From: Marinilabiliaceae bacterium
Lineage (GTDB): Bacteria > Bacteroidota > Bacteroidia > Bacteroidales > Marinilabiliaceae
Length of the DNA stretch: 64,000 nucleotides
Assembly: GCA_016933045.1 (NCBI GenBank)
Contig: JAFGBR010000033.1
Coordinates: 1 to 64,000, forward strand
Direction of reading: 5' to 3'
Below are positions 9,145 to 17,308 of the stretch, one piece after another (positions within the stretch are counted from its first letter, which is position 1; every line of letters begins with the position of its first letter). The notes under the pieces are model-generated. The model saw only the letters and a list, made by a program, of their open reading frames with translations, was not told the DNA's origin and did no database searches. The translations under genes were made by a program, and so were the position numbers.

Positions 9145-9216
9145 TCGCATGATGAATTTTCATCCATGTTTCCCGATCTATCGGGACTAGTTATAATTAA
9201 CGAATCATGCTCGTTT
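9145..9216 (+). repeat. Dispersed palindromic element, copy A
   Basis: 72 bases sharing two blocks with copy B (20008-20058, opposite strand). The first block (9145-9170) matches at 24 of 26 positions and the second (9197-9216) at 19 of 20. The ends are partly complementary to each other (CGCATGAT against ATCATGC). The 26-base middle of this copy holds a small hairpin, cccgat/atcggg (9172-9185), absent from copy B. This is consistent with a REP- or MITE-like intergenic repeat. Confidence 0.6.
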
Positions 9217-9393
9217 TATAATTATTAGTTTAATTATAAAAACCACTTCCCATTACCTTATATGCCCGATTTGTTTTAAAATCATTTTTTGGAAGTTATG
9301 CAGGGTATTCCAAACATATCCGGTAAAGGAAGTAGCTTTTAATAACACAAATAAGCGAGACGTGTTAAGAGACCTTTTCAGGTAGGAACGATA

Positions 9394-10083
9394 TTAATTA
9401 CTTAAATTAAATTTTACAGGCATTTGAAATGATACCTTCACAGGCTGGTCGCGCTGCCTTCCGGGCTTCCATTTAGGCATCATGGCTATAACCCGAAGTG
9501 CTTCTTTATCCAAATTACGATCTACACCCTTTACCAACTCAATACCAGTAACACTCCCTTTCTTGTCAATGATAAACCTAACATAAACAGTTCCTTCAAT
9601 ATTCATTTCCTGGCAAATAATAGGATAGCGAACATGCTCAATAATAAAGCGTTGTAAGGCTTTCATCCCTCCCGGAAATTCAGGTTTATCTTCAACCATA
9701 ATAAACGGCTGAGGGTCTCCATCTTCCTCTACTAATTCATCAGCAAAATCGGTAAGTAAACTGTTGTCGGGTGTCACAGGCTCAGTTGTCAATTCCAAAT
9801 CCTCGTTTAGCTCAAAAATTTCTTCTACTATCTCGAAATTTATTAACTGCTGAATTTTCTTAGGTTTTAACTTCGCTTCTTGCTTTCGAAACGTAACAGG
9901 GAGCATTTCCTGATCCAAAAGACTCATATTATAAACCGGCTCTCGCCAATCATTTTCAACCTTAAAAGTTTCGGAGAATTCAAATGCGGCAAGTGCACCC
10001 CCTAATGCAAGAATTAATCCAATTTGAAAAAATAAGAATCGTTTATTCTCTAGATTCGCTTTGTTTGATTTTTTAGCTTCCAT
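9394..10083 (-). CDS. Energy transducer TonB-family protein
   Basis: A 229-residue inner-membrane protein of TonB type, which couples proton-motive force to outer-membrane receptors. One transmembrane helix (about residues 15-34) is followed by a periplasmic linker rich in E and K, and then by the TonB C-terminal domain (about 140-228) with the typical FPGGMKALQRFI, YPxxCQEMNIEGTVYVRFIIDKKGSV and PKWKPGRQRDQPVKVSF. The ExbB/ExbD partners are not nearby. A near-consensus sigma-54 promoter sits in front, and a sigma-54 activator gene is the next gene upstream. Confidence 0.9.
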   Translation of the reverse strand: MEAKKSNKANLENKRFLFFQIGLILALGGALAAFEFSETFKVENDWREPVYNMSLLDQEMLPVTFRKQEAKLKPKKIQQLINFEIVEEIFELNEDLELTTEPVTPDNSLLTDFADELVEEDGDPQPFIMVEDKPEFPGGMKALQRFIIEHVRYPIICQEMNIEGTVYVRFIIDKKGSVTGIELVKGVDRNLDKEALRVIAMMPKWKPGRQRDQPVKVSFQMPVKFNLSN

Positions 10084-10135
10084 GACGTGTGTTTTTATAA
10101 TGTTTAAACTGACATTAATTTGTTAAACATCTAAT

Positions 10136-10151
10136 GCCAATTGCCATGCCA
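10136..10151 (-). promoter_or_regulatory. Candidate sigma-54 (-24/-12) promoter for the TonB-family gene
   Basis: On the minus strand the sequence reads TGGCATGGCAATTGGC, against the consensus TGGCACG-N4-TTGC. The GG pair at -24 and the TTG at -12 have the canonical spacing; the C at position 6 is a T and the last C is a G. It lies 53 bases before the start codon, giving a leader of about 40 bases, next to a gene for a sigma-54 activator. Confidence 0.35.
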
Positions 10152-10237
10152 CTAATAAAACAAAGTCAAACAAACAAACGTAATCAACTTAAAAAGAAAT
10201 AGTTAGAATTACAGGTAGTGAGGATAAAATAACAATG

Positions 10238-10281
10238 AATTGGGCGAAATCGCCCAATTGGGCGAAGCAAATCGCCCAATT
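10238..10281. repeat. Nested palindrome built from four copies of a 10-mer
   Basis: The 10-mer aattgggcga occurs at 10238-10247 and 10256-10265, and its reverse complement at 10250-10259 and 10272-10281, in the order plus, minus, plus, minus. Either the first two or the last two copies can pair, or the outer pair. It lies 52 bases past the response-regulator stop and has no clean T tract, so it is not a standard terminator. Confidence 0.7.
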
Positions 10282-10332
10282 ATTTAATAAAAGGATAATA
10301 AAAATTTAACCCATATTAGAAATACATTATCC

Positions 10333-11727
10333 TTAGTCGTTAAAAATATCTTTGACTATATTAATGTTGTGCTTTTTAATTTTGCGTTTTACCACATCGC
10401 GTGAAACATTAAGAAGCTCGGCCGCCCTGGTTTGATTAAAATCGGCCTGACGTAAAGCTTCCTCAATTAAACGCAACTCATTTTTTTCTAAATCGAGGGT
10501 TGCGTAACGATTATCTTTATTTGAAATAGACTCTATTTCCTGACGCAATGGAAAATCTTCGGGCAATAACACATTCGACTCACTTAAAATAAGGGCTCTC
10601 TCTACCATATTTCGCAATTCACGTACATTACCAGGGAAATGATAGGCTCGAAGTTTTCTTATTAATTCGGGACTTATTTCAGGACTTTCAACACCTTTTT
10701 TTTTCGATAAGCTACTAACGAAATGCCTCAATATCAGCTCAATATCACTTCTTCGTTCTCGTAACGGAGGAATATTTATTTCAATAGTGTTAATACGATG
10801 AAACAAATCCATACGAAATTTATGTTCTCCAATTAATCGTTCAACATTTTTATTCGTTGCCGAAATAATACGTACATCTACCGGAATCTCCTTGTTACTA
10901 CCAACCCGTTTAATTTTCTTTTCCTCAATAGCTCTAAGTAATTTGGTTTGTAAATTATGAGGCATTTCGGCCACCTCATCCAAAAACAATGTACCATAAT
11001 TTGCCATCTCAAAGTATCCAACCTTATCTTCTTTTGCATCGGTAAATGCTCCTTTAATATGACCAAAAAATTCACTTTCAAGTAATGATTCAGGTATAGC
11101 AGAGCTGTTTACCGGGGCAAAAACATTTTTCTTACGAGGACTGGCATAATGAATAATTCGCGATACCACCTCTTTTCCGGTGCCATTTTCACCGGTAACA
11201 AGTACATTTACATCCTTATCTTTTGCAGCCTTCAATGCAATATCAAGAACCCTTTTTATTGAATCACTTTCTCCAACAAAATCTTTTTCAATAAGCGATT
11301 CCAACTCTTTCGATATCAAGCTTTGCTTATTTTGCATATCTAATAAACGCGATTGAAGCTCAATAAATTTTCCGGTACGTTCAACAGCTAATTGTATATC
11401 CATAATTTGAAACGGCTTGCGAATAAAATCCGATGCCCCACTACGCATAGCCTGAATAACCATATCCATATCTCCATAGCCACTTATCATTACAACTTCA
11501 AGTCGAGGATAATCTGCTTTTATTTTTTTCAACATTTCCAACCCATTCATTCCTGGCAACATAACATCGAGAATGAGTAACTCGGGTTCTTCTTCAAGTT
11601 TTTTAAAACCTTCGTTGGGTGTATTAGCTGTATCAACGGTAAAACCAATTTTTTCGAGATGAAATTTCAACTTATCAGTTATCCGTTTTTCATCATCTAC
11701 AATTAATATTTTTAATCGGTTATTCAT
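10333..11727 (-). CDS. Sigma-54-dependent NtrC-family response regulator
   Basis: A 464-residue transcription activator. It has a receiver domain (1-120) with phospho-acceptor D54 in LILDVMLPG, an AAA+ domain with Walker A GENGTGKE at 179-186, the sigma-54 contact loop GAFTDA at 226-231 and Walker B with D250/E251, and a Fis-type helix-turn-helix (about 420-460, NQTRAAELLNVSRDVVKRKI). The GAFTDA loop has Asp for the usual second Gly, a recurrent natural variant. The cognate histidine kinase gene ends 3 bases upstream. Likely targets include the adjacent TonB-family gene, by its promoter sequence; this is inference. Confidence 0.95.
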   Translation of the reverse strand: MNNRLKILIVDDEKRITDKLKFHLEKIGFTVDTANTPNEGFKKLEEEPELLILDVMLPGMNGLEMLKKIKADYPRLEVVMISGYGDMDMVIQAMRSGASDFIRKPFQIMDIQLAVERTGKFIELQSRLLDMQNKQSLISKELESLIEKDFVGESDSIKRVLDIALKAAKDKDVNVLVTGENGTGKEVVSRIIHYASPRKKNVFAPVNSSAIPESLLESEFFGHIKGAFTDAKEDKVGYFEMANYGTLFLDEVAEMPHNLQTKLLRAIEEKKIKRVGSNKEIPVDVRIISATNKNVERLIGEHKFRMDLFHRINTIEINIPPLRERRSDIELILRHFVSSLSKKKGVESPEISPELIRKLRAYHFPGNVRELRNMVERALILSESNVLLPEDFPLRQEIESISNKDNRYATLDLEKNELRLIEEALRQADFNQTRAAELLNVSRDVVKRKIKKHNINIVKDIFND

Positions 11728-11730
11728 AAA

Positions 11731-13920
11731 TCAATTATATTTCGAATTGGGAAGAATAATTCGCATTAAAGTTCCCTCATTTTCTTTACTTTCAACCTCA
11801 ATGCGCCCCCCCATCTCCTTAACAAGGCGATGAGAAATAGACAATCCCAAACCAGTTCCTTTGCCCAGTTGTTTGGATGTTACAAACGGCAAAAATATAT
11901 CGGTTTGCTTTTCTAAAGGTATCCCAACCCCATTGTCAATAACTTCTAAAACAACTTTTCGTCCTTGCGAAAACGTAACCACATCAATTTTTTTCTTAAT
12001 AATCGGGGTTCTCTGTTTCATCTCTTCAACTGCATCACGGGCATTTGATAAAAGATTAAAAATTACCTGTTCCAATTTATGAGGATTACCCAATACTGAT
12101 GGCAAATGATCTGACAACTCAAGTTGTAAATCGATATGATGGTTTGAATATTGTTTTCCTATCATAGAAACTGCGGCTCGTACACATTCCGAAACATCAA
12201 ACTCTTCAACAACCATATCTTTTTGACCGCTGGAGAAAATTCGAATATGATCGACAATTTCGCGCACTCGTTCAATATCTTCAAAAATCTCATCTATCGA
12301 CTGTTTAAGATATTCCTTATCGGGATTATCTTCGTTAAGTTCGAGCCGAACCCCTTCGGCCGAAAGACTAATATTTTGCATTGGCTGGTTCACTTCATGT
12401 GCAATACCTGCAGCCATTTCTCCTAACGACGTTAAGCTTGCCTGGTGCACAATTATCTGATGTTGAGCCTCTTGCTTCTTTAGTTCTTCTCTTATTCGCT
12501 CTTCGAGATTTCTATTTTCTTCGCGTTTAATATAATATCGGTAATAGGCAAAAAATGTCAATATCAAAACAATTATAATAATCAAAATAAACACTACGCG
12601 CCATCGGATAAGACTTATACGTTCGAGTTTTAACTTATAATTCTCATTATTAGCCTTCAACATCTGATTTTCTACATTTTTTTGTTCTAAATCGTGTATA
12701 GCTAACGTATTAATAAACTGACTAACATTCTCTTCCAAAACAATAGTCTCTGTTAACTCCGAAAACTGACTTTGATATTCGTATGCCCGTTTATAATCTT
12801 CTTCCTTTTTATATAATTCACTCAATTGATAGTAATTCAGTCTTATTAGATCACGTGCATCAACTACTTTAGCCAAATTCAAACTCTTATTAAATGATTT
12901 CTTTGCACTATCCGGCTCCTCTTTTGCCAAATAAATACGTCCAATATTTAGTAAACTCATTGCAGCTCCATAATAATCATTGGCCTTACTTTGAATTTTT
13001 AGAGCTTCTGTATAATTATAAAAAGATGAATCAAGTTCATTCATAAAAAAATATGATCCTGCAACATTATTTAAAACAGCTGCCTTCGAATGCAAATCCT
13101 CACTATCGGCAAGTATTTCTGTTAATTGATTAAAATACATCAACGATTGTCTATACTCTCCCTGGTTAAAATATACTTTCCCAATATTTGATAATACCTG
13201 GGTTAACTCATCAGTAAATATTTTTGAATTCGGATAGTAACGAATTCTATCTTTCAATAAAGAAAGTGACTGCAAATAATAATCAATAGCCGATCCATAA
13301 TCGCTAATATCACGATAAACATCACCAATATTTCTGCAAGTTTCAATCTGTTTATTGTATTTTCCTTGATCGATATATATTTGTAACGATTGAAAATAAT
13401 TATTCAAAGCTTGTTCCGACTGCTTTAAGCGATAGTAAGTTGATGACAAAGCTGAGATACTCTGCTCATCTCCAATATCTTTATATACCTCAATCGATTT
13501 TTTATAACTTTTTAATAACTTTTCAAAATCACTCTTAAAATAATATCCTAATCCCAAATTAGAATATGCTTCAGCCTCACCTCGCTTGTTCCCTTTCTCA
13601 ACGGCAAGTTTCAATGCTTTTTGTGCATATGTTATTGTCTTTTGAGGATCGGAATACAAATATGACCTTGATAATTGGTTATATATTACAATTTTCTCAT
13701 TGACATTAGCTCCATTCAAACGAGTTAAAAATTCCTGTTGTTGTTCGGTATCGGCATAAGAGGTTACAATAAAACCTACAAAAACAATTAATAATACTAT
13801 ACCTTTTTTAAGTCGAAACAAACCATTAGTAAAACATTTACAATGAGCAGTATAATCATTTGGCGTCTTCCATCTGACCAATAAAAAATATAATAAAAAC
13901 AGATGAAAAACTACCTTCAT
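11731..13920 (-). CDS. TPR-containing sensor histidine kinase, NtrB/DctB-like
   Basis: Membrane sensor kinase partnered with the response regulator that begins 3 bases downstream. After a signal region it has about eight TPR units (to about residue 400) in the periplasm, a single transmembrane helix (about 440-463), a coiled coil, the phospho-acceptor H508 in GIAHEVNQPMQNI, and an ATPase domain with NLLSNARDAVEE, DNGVGIP and GKGTGLGLSIS. The HEVNQP box is typical of kinases that drive NtrC regulators. The ATG at 13920 gives two hydrophobic segments; a TTG at 13821 would give a neat signal peptide and 696 residues. The start is therefore uncertain. folK lies 41 bases upstream. Confidence 0.92.
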   Translation of the reverse strand: MKVVFHLFLLYFLLVRWKTPNDYTAHCKCFTNGLFRLKKGIVLLIVFVGFIVTSYADTEQQQEFLTRLNGANVNEKIVIYNQLSRSYLYSDPQKTITYAQKALKLAVEKGNKRGEAEAYSNLGLGYYFKSDFEKLLKSYKKSIEVYKDIGDEQSISALSSTYYRLKQSEQALNNYFQSLQIYIDQGKYNKQIETCRNIGDVYRDISDYGSAIDYYLQSLSLLKDRIRYYPNSKIFTDELTQVLSNIGKVYFNQGEYRQSLMYFNQLTEILADSEDLHSKAAVLNNVAGSYFFMNELDSSFYNYTEALKIQSKANDYYGAAMSLLNIGRIYLAKEEPDSAKKSFNKSLNLAKVVDARDLIRLNYYQLSELYKKEEDYKRAYEYQSQFSELTETIVLEENVSQFINTLAIHDLEQKNVENQMLKANNENYKLKLERISLIRWRVVFILIIIIVLILTFFAYYRYYIKREENRNLEERIREELKKQEAQHQIIVHQASLTSLGEMAAGIAHEVNQPMQNISLSAEGVRLELNEDNPDKEYLKQSIDEIFEDIERVREIVDHIRIFSSGQKDMVVEEFDVSECVRAAVSMIGKQYSNHHIDLQLELSDHLPSVLGNPHKLEQVIFNLLSNARDAVEEMKQRTPIIKKKIDVVTFSQGRKVVLEVIDNGVGIPLEKQTDIFLPFVTSKQLGKGTGLGLSISHRLVKEMGGRIEVESKENEGTLMRIILPNSKYN

Positions 13921-13961
13921 TTTATTATCTATTATATAATTAATTTACAACGCTAATATTA

Positions 13962-14342
13962 TCAACTGTTAATGTGCAACCATTTTACCATTCGTTGCAA
14001 AAAATCCCTTGTATAATAATCTACATCAACAATCTTACCGTTCCATTCAACAATATCTAAATCAATTTCTCGCGGCCCAAATTTTGGTCTGGTTCGATCT
14101 CTTCCCAATTCATTCTCAATATCTTTTAGCCTTAAGCGAAGATTTTCGAACGACAACCGTGTTATTCCAATTAAAGCTCCATTTGTAAACTCGGCTTGTT
14201 CTTCTATACCTATTGGTAATGTCTGTTCGAGTGGAGTAATATTGTCAACATCAATATATTTATTAATCAAATCAAATGCTTTCGAAATATTATTTTGAGC
14301 GTTTATATTCGAACCTATTGAAACAATAACTTTATTATTCAT
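13962..14342 (-). CDS. folK: 2-amino-4-hydroxy-6-hydroxymethyldihydropteridine diphosphokinase (HPPK)
   Basis: Transfers pyrophosphate from ATP to 6-hydroxymethyl-dihydropterin in folate synthesis. The N-terminal VIVSIGSNI, the nucleotide-binding segment LKDIENELGRDRTRPKFGPR and the metal-binding EIDLDIV (two Asp) are the family signatures. With 126 residues it is shorter than the usual 150-170 and lacks part of the C-terminal region, although all catalytic motifs are present. It overlaps the upstream FolX-like gene by 8 bases, which shows translational coupling and a shared pterin pathway. Confidence 0.92.
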   Translation of the reverse strand: MNNKVIVSIGSNINAQNNISKAFDLINKYIDVDNITPLEQTLPIGIEEQAEFTNGALIGITRLSFENLRLRLKDIENELGRDRTRPKFGPREIDLDIVEWNGKIVDVDYYTRDFLQRMVKWLHINS

Positions 14343-14691
14343 CTTTCTTATGCGTTAAACTAATAGAAACACTATCGGCAAAACGTAAAGCATGTGGTTT
14401 ATCTATTTCAACAGTAGCCTCTGACACTATTGCATACGACATTATCATATTTAGTATTTGTCGTGCTAAAGCCTCTATCAATTTAAAACGACCAACTTCA
14501 ACCAATTTAATTATCTCATGTTTAAGTATTTTATAATTCAAAGTATCATCTGGATTATCTGTGCACTCAGCCTTTTCTGATTTAAAATCAATAGTAATAT
14601 TTATTACAATATCCTGCAACTTACCAAGTTCATGTTCACTAAAACCGATATATGACCTTAGAAATAAATTTTTAATATAAAGTATTGCCAT
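14335..14691 (-). CDS. folX: Dihydroneopterin aldolase family protein, FolX-like
   Basis: A 118-residue enzyme of the FolB/FolX fold, which forms ring-shaped multimers. The opening IKNLFLRSYIGF, the core LQDIVINITIDF and the end VEIDKPHALRFADSVSISLTH follow E. coli FolX (dihydroneopterin triphosphate 2'-epimerase) more closely than FolB as I remember both sequences. Calling it an epimerase rather than an aldolase is inference. It overlaps folK by 8 bases and follows the SDR gene by one base. The SDR partner is of pteridine-reductase type, the same pairing (FolX with FolM) that makes tetrahydromonapterin in gamma-proteobacteria. Confidence 0.8.
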   Translation of the reverse strand: MAILYIKNLFLRSYIGFSEHELGKLQDIVINITIDFKSEKAECTDNPDDTLNYKILKHEIIKLVEVGRFKLIEALARQILNMIMSYAIVSEATVEIDKPHALRFADSVSISLTHKKDE

Positions 14692-14692
14692 T

Positions 14693-15436
14693 TTATATCA
14701 TTTTTTTGTTTCCTAAATGATTTCCCGAATCAATATTTATAATCTGTCCTGTAACGCTATCATTATCGATAAAGAACTTAATGCAGTTTGAAAGATCACC
14801 TAACGAAGATGCTCTTTTTAAAGGAGATTGTTGCACAACTTTTTCAAATCGTCCTTCAAAATCACCCTCAACAGGTAATACAGGCCCCGGAGAAATACCA
14901 TTAACACGAATGTCAGGAGCAAGCTCCAATGCCGTTAAAAGCGTTAAATCAGCCAAACTTTTTTTCGATAAAATGTATGGCATGTGTGTTGTGTAATTAT
15001 GGTTTATCGCTGAATCAATTATATTAATAACACTGCCTTTTTTAAAACGATTCGAAAACTCTTTTATCAGCATATATGGAGCAAAAAGATGAATAGCAAA
15101 ATTTTGCATCAACTGCTCCGATTCTGTCTGTTTAAAGCTAACCTGTTTATATATACTTGCACTGTTAATAAGCAATGAAAGTTGATTGAATATTTTTTTA
15201 TTTTTCACAAAAATTTCTCCAACATTTTCCCAGTTATTAAAATCAAACCTGAAATGTTGAAAATGCTGATTAGGATATTTTTCCGATAATTGTTGTTGTA
15301 ATTGTTCTGCATCTTCATGCGAATTATTATAGTGCAACAATAAATCATAGCCCAAATCGGCCAAAAACAAACTTATCGACTTTCCAATCCTTTTAACAGA
15401 TCCTGTAATTAATGCTTGTTTTCTTAATTCTGTCAT
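14693..15436 (-). CDS. Short-chain dehydrogenase of pteridine reductase (FolM/PTR1) type
   Basis: A 247-residue NADPH-dependent reductase with a Rossmann fold. The cofactor motif is TGSVKRIG (11-18), with Arg where classical SDRs have Gly, as in FolM and PTR1. The catalytic YxxxK is Y154/K158. Asp141 sits 13 residues before the Tyr, where ordinary SDRs have Ser; the same Asp-13-Tyr spacing occurs in Leishmania PTR1 and E. coli FolM. It is embedded between a FolX-like gene (1-base gap) and fRMsr (7-base gap). The likely reaction is reduction of a dihydropterin such as dihydromonapterin or of dihydrofolate. Confidence 0.8.
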   Translation of the reverse strand: MTELRKQALITGSVKRIGKSISLFLADLGYDLLLHYNNSHEDAEQLQQQLSEKYPNQHFQHFRFDFNNWENVGEIFVKNKKIFNQLSLLINSASIYKQVSFKQTESEQLMQNFAIHLFAPYMLIKEFSNRFKKGSVINIIDSAINHNYTTHMPYILSKKSLADLTLLTALELAPDIRVNGISPGPVLPVEGDFEGRFEKVVQQSPLKRASSLGDLSNCIKFFIDNDSVTGQIINIDSGNHLGNKKMI

Positions 15437-15443
15437 TAAATTA

Positions 15444-15902
15444 TTACTGATAGATTAATTCAACTATTTTTTCGAGATACTTTTTATCTATATCATCAAA
15501 TGAATTCAAACTTTTACTATCAACATCCAAAACTCCAACAATTACCCCATTGTTATCTTTTAGCGGAACAACAATTTCCGATTTACTTAAATCGCAACAT
15601 GCAATATGACCTGGGAATTTAGTCACATCGGGTACTACAACTGTTTCCTGACTATCAATTCCAGCCCAACAAACACCCACATGCTTTTCTAACTTTTGAC
15701 ATGCTAAAAGCCCTTGGTAACAGGCAACAAATAAATCTCCTTCATGCAACAAGTAAAACCCTGTCCAAAAAAAATAATCAATTTTATTATGCAACAATGC
15801 AATAATAGTTGACATTCGGGCCATTGGAGTACTTTTTTTATGAAGCAATTCATCTATTTGTTTGTATAATCTTATATAACGCTTCTCTTTTTTATTATTC
15901 AT
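15444..15902 (-). CDS. Free methionine-(R)-sulfoxide reductase (GAF domain)
   Basis: A 152-residue single GAF domain that reduces free Met-R-sulfoxide. The fRMsr signature is clear: WTGFYLL, then Cys68, Cys78 and Cys102 with the 10 and 24 residue spacing of the three functional cysteines of E. coli fRMsr, plus FPGHIAC and SEIVVPL. It is the first gene of the pterin operon, 7 bases before the SDR. The pairing with redox-active pterin enzymes may simply reflect NADPH-linked redox upkeep. Confidence 0.88.
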   Translation of the reverse strand: MNNKKEKRYIRLYKQIDELLHKKSTPMARMSTIIALLHNKIDYFFWTGFYLLHEGDLFVACYQGLLACQKLEKHVGVCWAGIDSQETVVVPDVTKFPGHIACCDLSKSEIVVPLKDNNGVIVGVLDVDSKSLNSFDDIDKKYLEKIVELIYQ

Positions 15903-15923
15903 TATTCATTTATTAAAATACAA

Positions 15924-15963
15924 AAACCGGTATAAAGTAAAAATAGTTTCTTTACACCGGTTT
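15924..15963 (-). terminator. Terminator of the ECF sigma gene
   Basis: 14-base arms (15924-15937 and 15950-15963) pair with one mismatch around a 12-base loop and are followed on the minus strand by TTTTT. It separates the sigma gene from the pterin operon. Confidence 0.75.
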
Positions 15964-15984
15964 ACAAATAATTTATTTCCAATA

Positions 15985-16482
15985 TTATTCTTTTAGCATC
16001 TCTTGTAATTTTTTTCTTGTAAAAAAAATACGACTCTTAACTGTTCCAATTGGCAAATCTAACTTTTCTGCAATCTCTTTATATTTGAAGCCTTCGGTAT
16101 GCATTCTAAATGGAATTCGAAAATCTTCATCAAGCTTTTCAATTGTATTATTCAATTCCATTACTGAATGTATTGTTTCGGGAGTTTCAGATTCGTAATT
16201 CTTTTTATTAGCTATAAAAATAGCTGTATCAGTACCATCAAATGTTTTCCTGTTTTTTTGAACGCGACGATAATTATTAATAAATGTATTTTTCATAATG
16301 GTAAAAACCCACGCCTTAAGATTTGTATTATTAACAAATTGGCTTCTATAAGTTAGTGCCTTCAAAATTGTTTCTTGCAATAAATCATGTGCATCGTTAT
16401 CATTCGATGTTAAACTTAGAGCAAAATAATGCAACTTATTCTGAAGACCCAACAAGCTATTATTAAACTGAATTGTTGTCAT
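15985..16482 (-). CDS. ECF-type RNA polymerase sigma factor
   Basis: A 165-residue sigma-70 factor of the extracytoplasmic-function group. Region 2 spans about residues 10-80 (HDLLQETILKAL and the promoter-melting AWVFTIMKNTFINNYRR). Region 4 covers about 110-163, with the helix-turn-helix FKYKEIAEKLDLPIGTVKSRIF. No anti-sigma gene adjoins it, so it is an orphan whose control is unknown. A perfect TATATTTG on the minus strand (16518-16525) lies 36 bases before its start and may be its -7 element. Confidence 0.92.
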   Translation of the reverse strand: MTTIQFNNSLLGLQNKLHYFALSLTSNDNDAHDLLQETILKALTYRSQFVNNTNLKAWVFTIMKNTFINNYRRVQKNRKTFDGTDTAIFIANKKNYESETPETIHSVMELNNTIEKLDEDFRIPFRMHTEGFKYKEIAEKLDLPIGTVKSRIFFTRKKLQEMLKE

Positions 16483-16789
16483 TTTACTTTATTTTTATTT
16501 GATCTAAATTTGTTTATCAAATATAATTCAAAAATAAACATCCATCAATTCACAAACATCTAAAACAACAACAATAAAGAACCATTTTCTAAATAGCAAA
16601 ATAAACAACCACCTGATTACATTGCACTTACAGCCTAAAATAAATCACATTCTAAATTGTATATTAAGATTTTTTTATCTTTTATTGTGTTTTTTTAACC
16701 TTCAACTCACCTATTTACAAAAAAATGAGTGGAAAAAACCACCCATTAATTATCCGATATTTAAATATTAAAATAACTATTAATAAAAA
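16483..16789. other. 307-bp intergenic region
   Basis: Holds the promoter of the ECF sigma gene (TATATTTG on the minus strand at 16518-16525) and, at its far end, the terminator of the DUF5362-like gene. The rest is AT-rich without other visible structure or a credible small gene. Confidence 0.5.
16725..16746 (-). terminator. Terminator of the DUF5362-like gene
   Basis: 8-base arms (16725-16732 and 16739-16746, one G-T type pair) flank a 6-base loop. On the minus strand a run of seven T follows. Confidence 0.65.
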
Positions 16790-17248
16790 CTATACAGAAT
16801 ATGCTGCACTGGCAATAATACCTACAAATAAACTCAAAACAACAATCGACAACCCTACTATTGCAATAATACCCCATATCATATAAAAGGTCTTCATAGC
16901 TTTCATTCCTACTTCTATTTCATATTCATCGTGTAAATTAACCCCCTTTTGACACTTACTAGCAAAACTATACATGTAAAATGCAACTAAAAATGAAATA
17001 ATGGCAATTACTATGTAAATAAATGAAAGAAATACAACTGGTATACCTGCCATGGCCATCTGTGCCGAGGCCATTGATAGTGACATAATTGCACCTATCG
17101 AAAATGCAAGTATTAAAACAACTCCGGAATAAACAAATCCAAGTATTGCTAAAAACTTTGCCCATCTTGTGGCTGTTAACAAATAATTTGCTGCCGAAGG
17201 AGTAATTCGAAGTTTAATTTCGTCCTGAATGTCAATTTGGTTTTCCAT
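16790..17248 (-). CDS. DUF5362-like small membrane protein
   Basis: A 152-residue inner-membrane protein with four hydrophobic helices (about 30-50, 68-92 and two between 115 and 150), grouped in two pairs. The N-terminal LRITPSAANYLLTATRWAKF and the helix-hairpin layout fit the Bacteroidota DUF5362 family as I recall it. The function is unknown. It lies 60 bases downstream of the DUF4494 gene on the same strand. Confidence 0.65.
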   Translation of the reverse strand: MENQIDIQDEIKLRITPSAANYLLTATRWAKFLAILGFVYSGVVLILAFSIGAIMSLSMASAQMAMAGIPVVFLSFIYIVIAIISFLVAFYMYSFASKCQKGVNLHDEYEIEVGMKAMKTFYMIWGIIAIVGLSIVVLSLFVGIIASAAYSV

Positions 17249-17308
17249 ATTTTATGATTTGAATTAAGTTTCTATTCAAATTATTTTAATCTAAGCATCA
17301 AAAAATTA

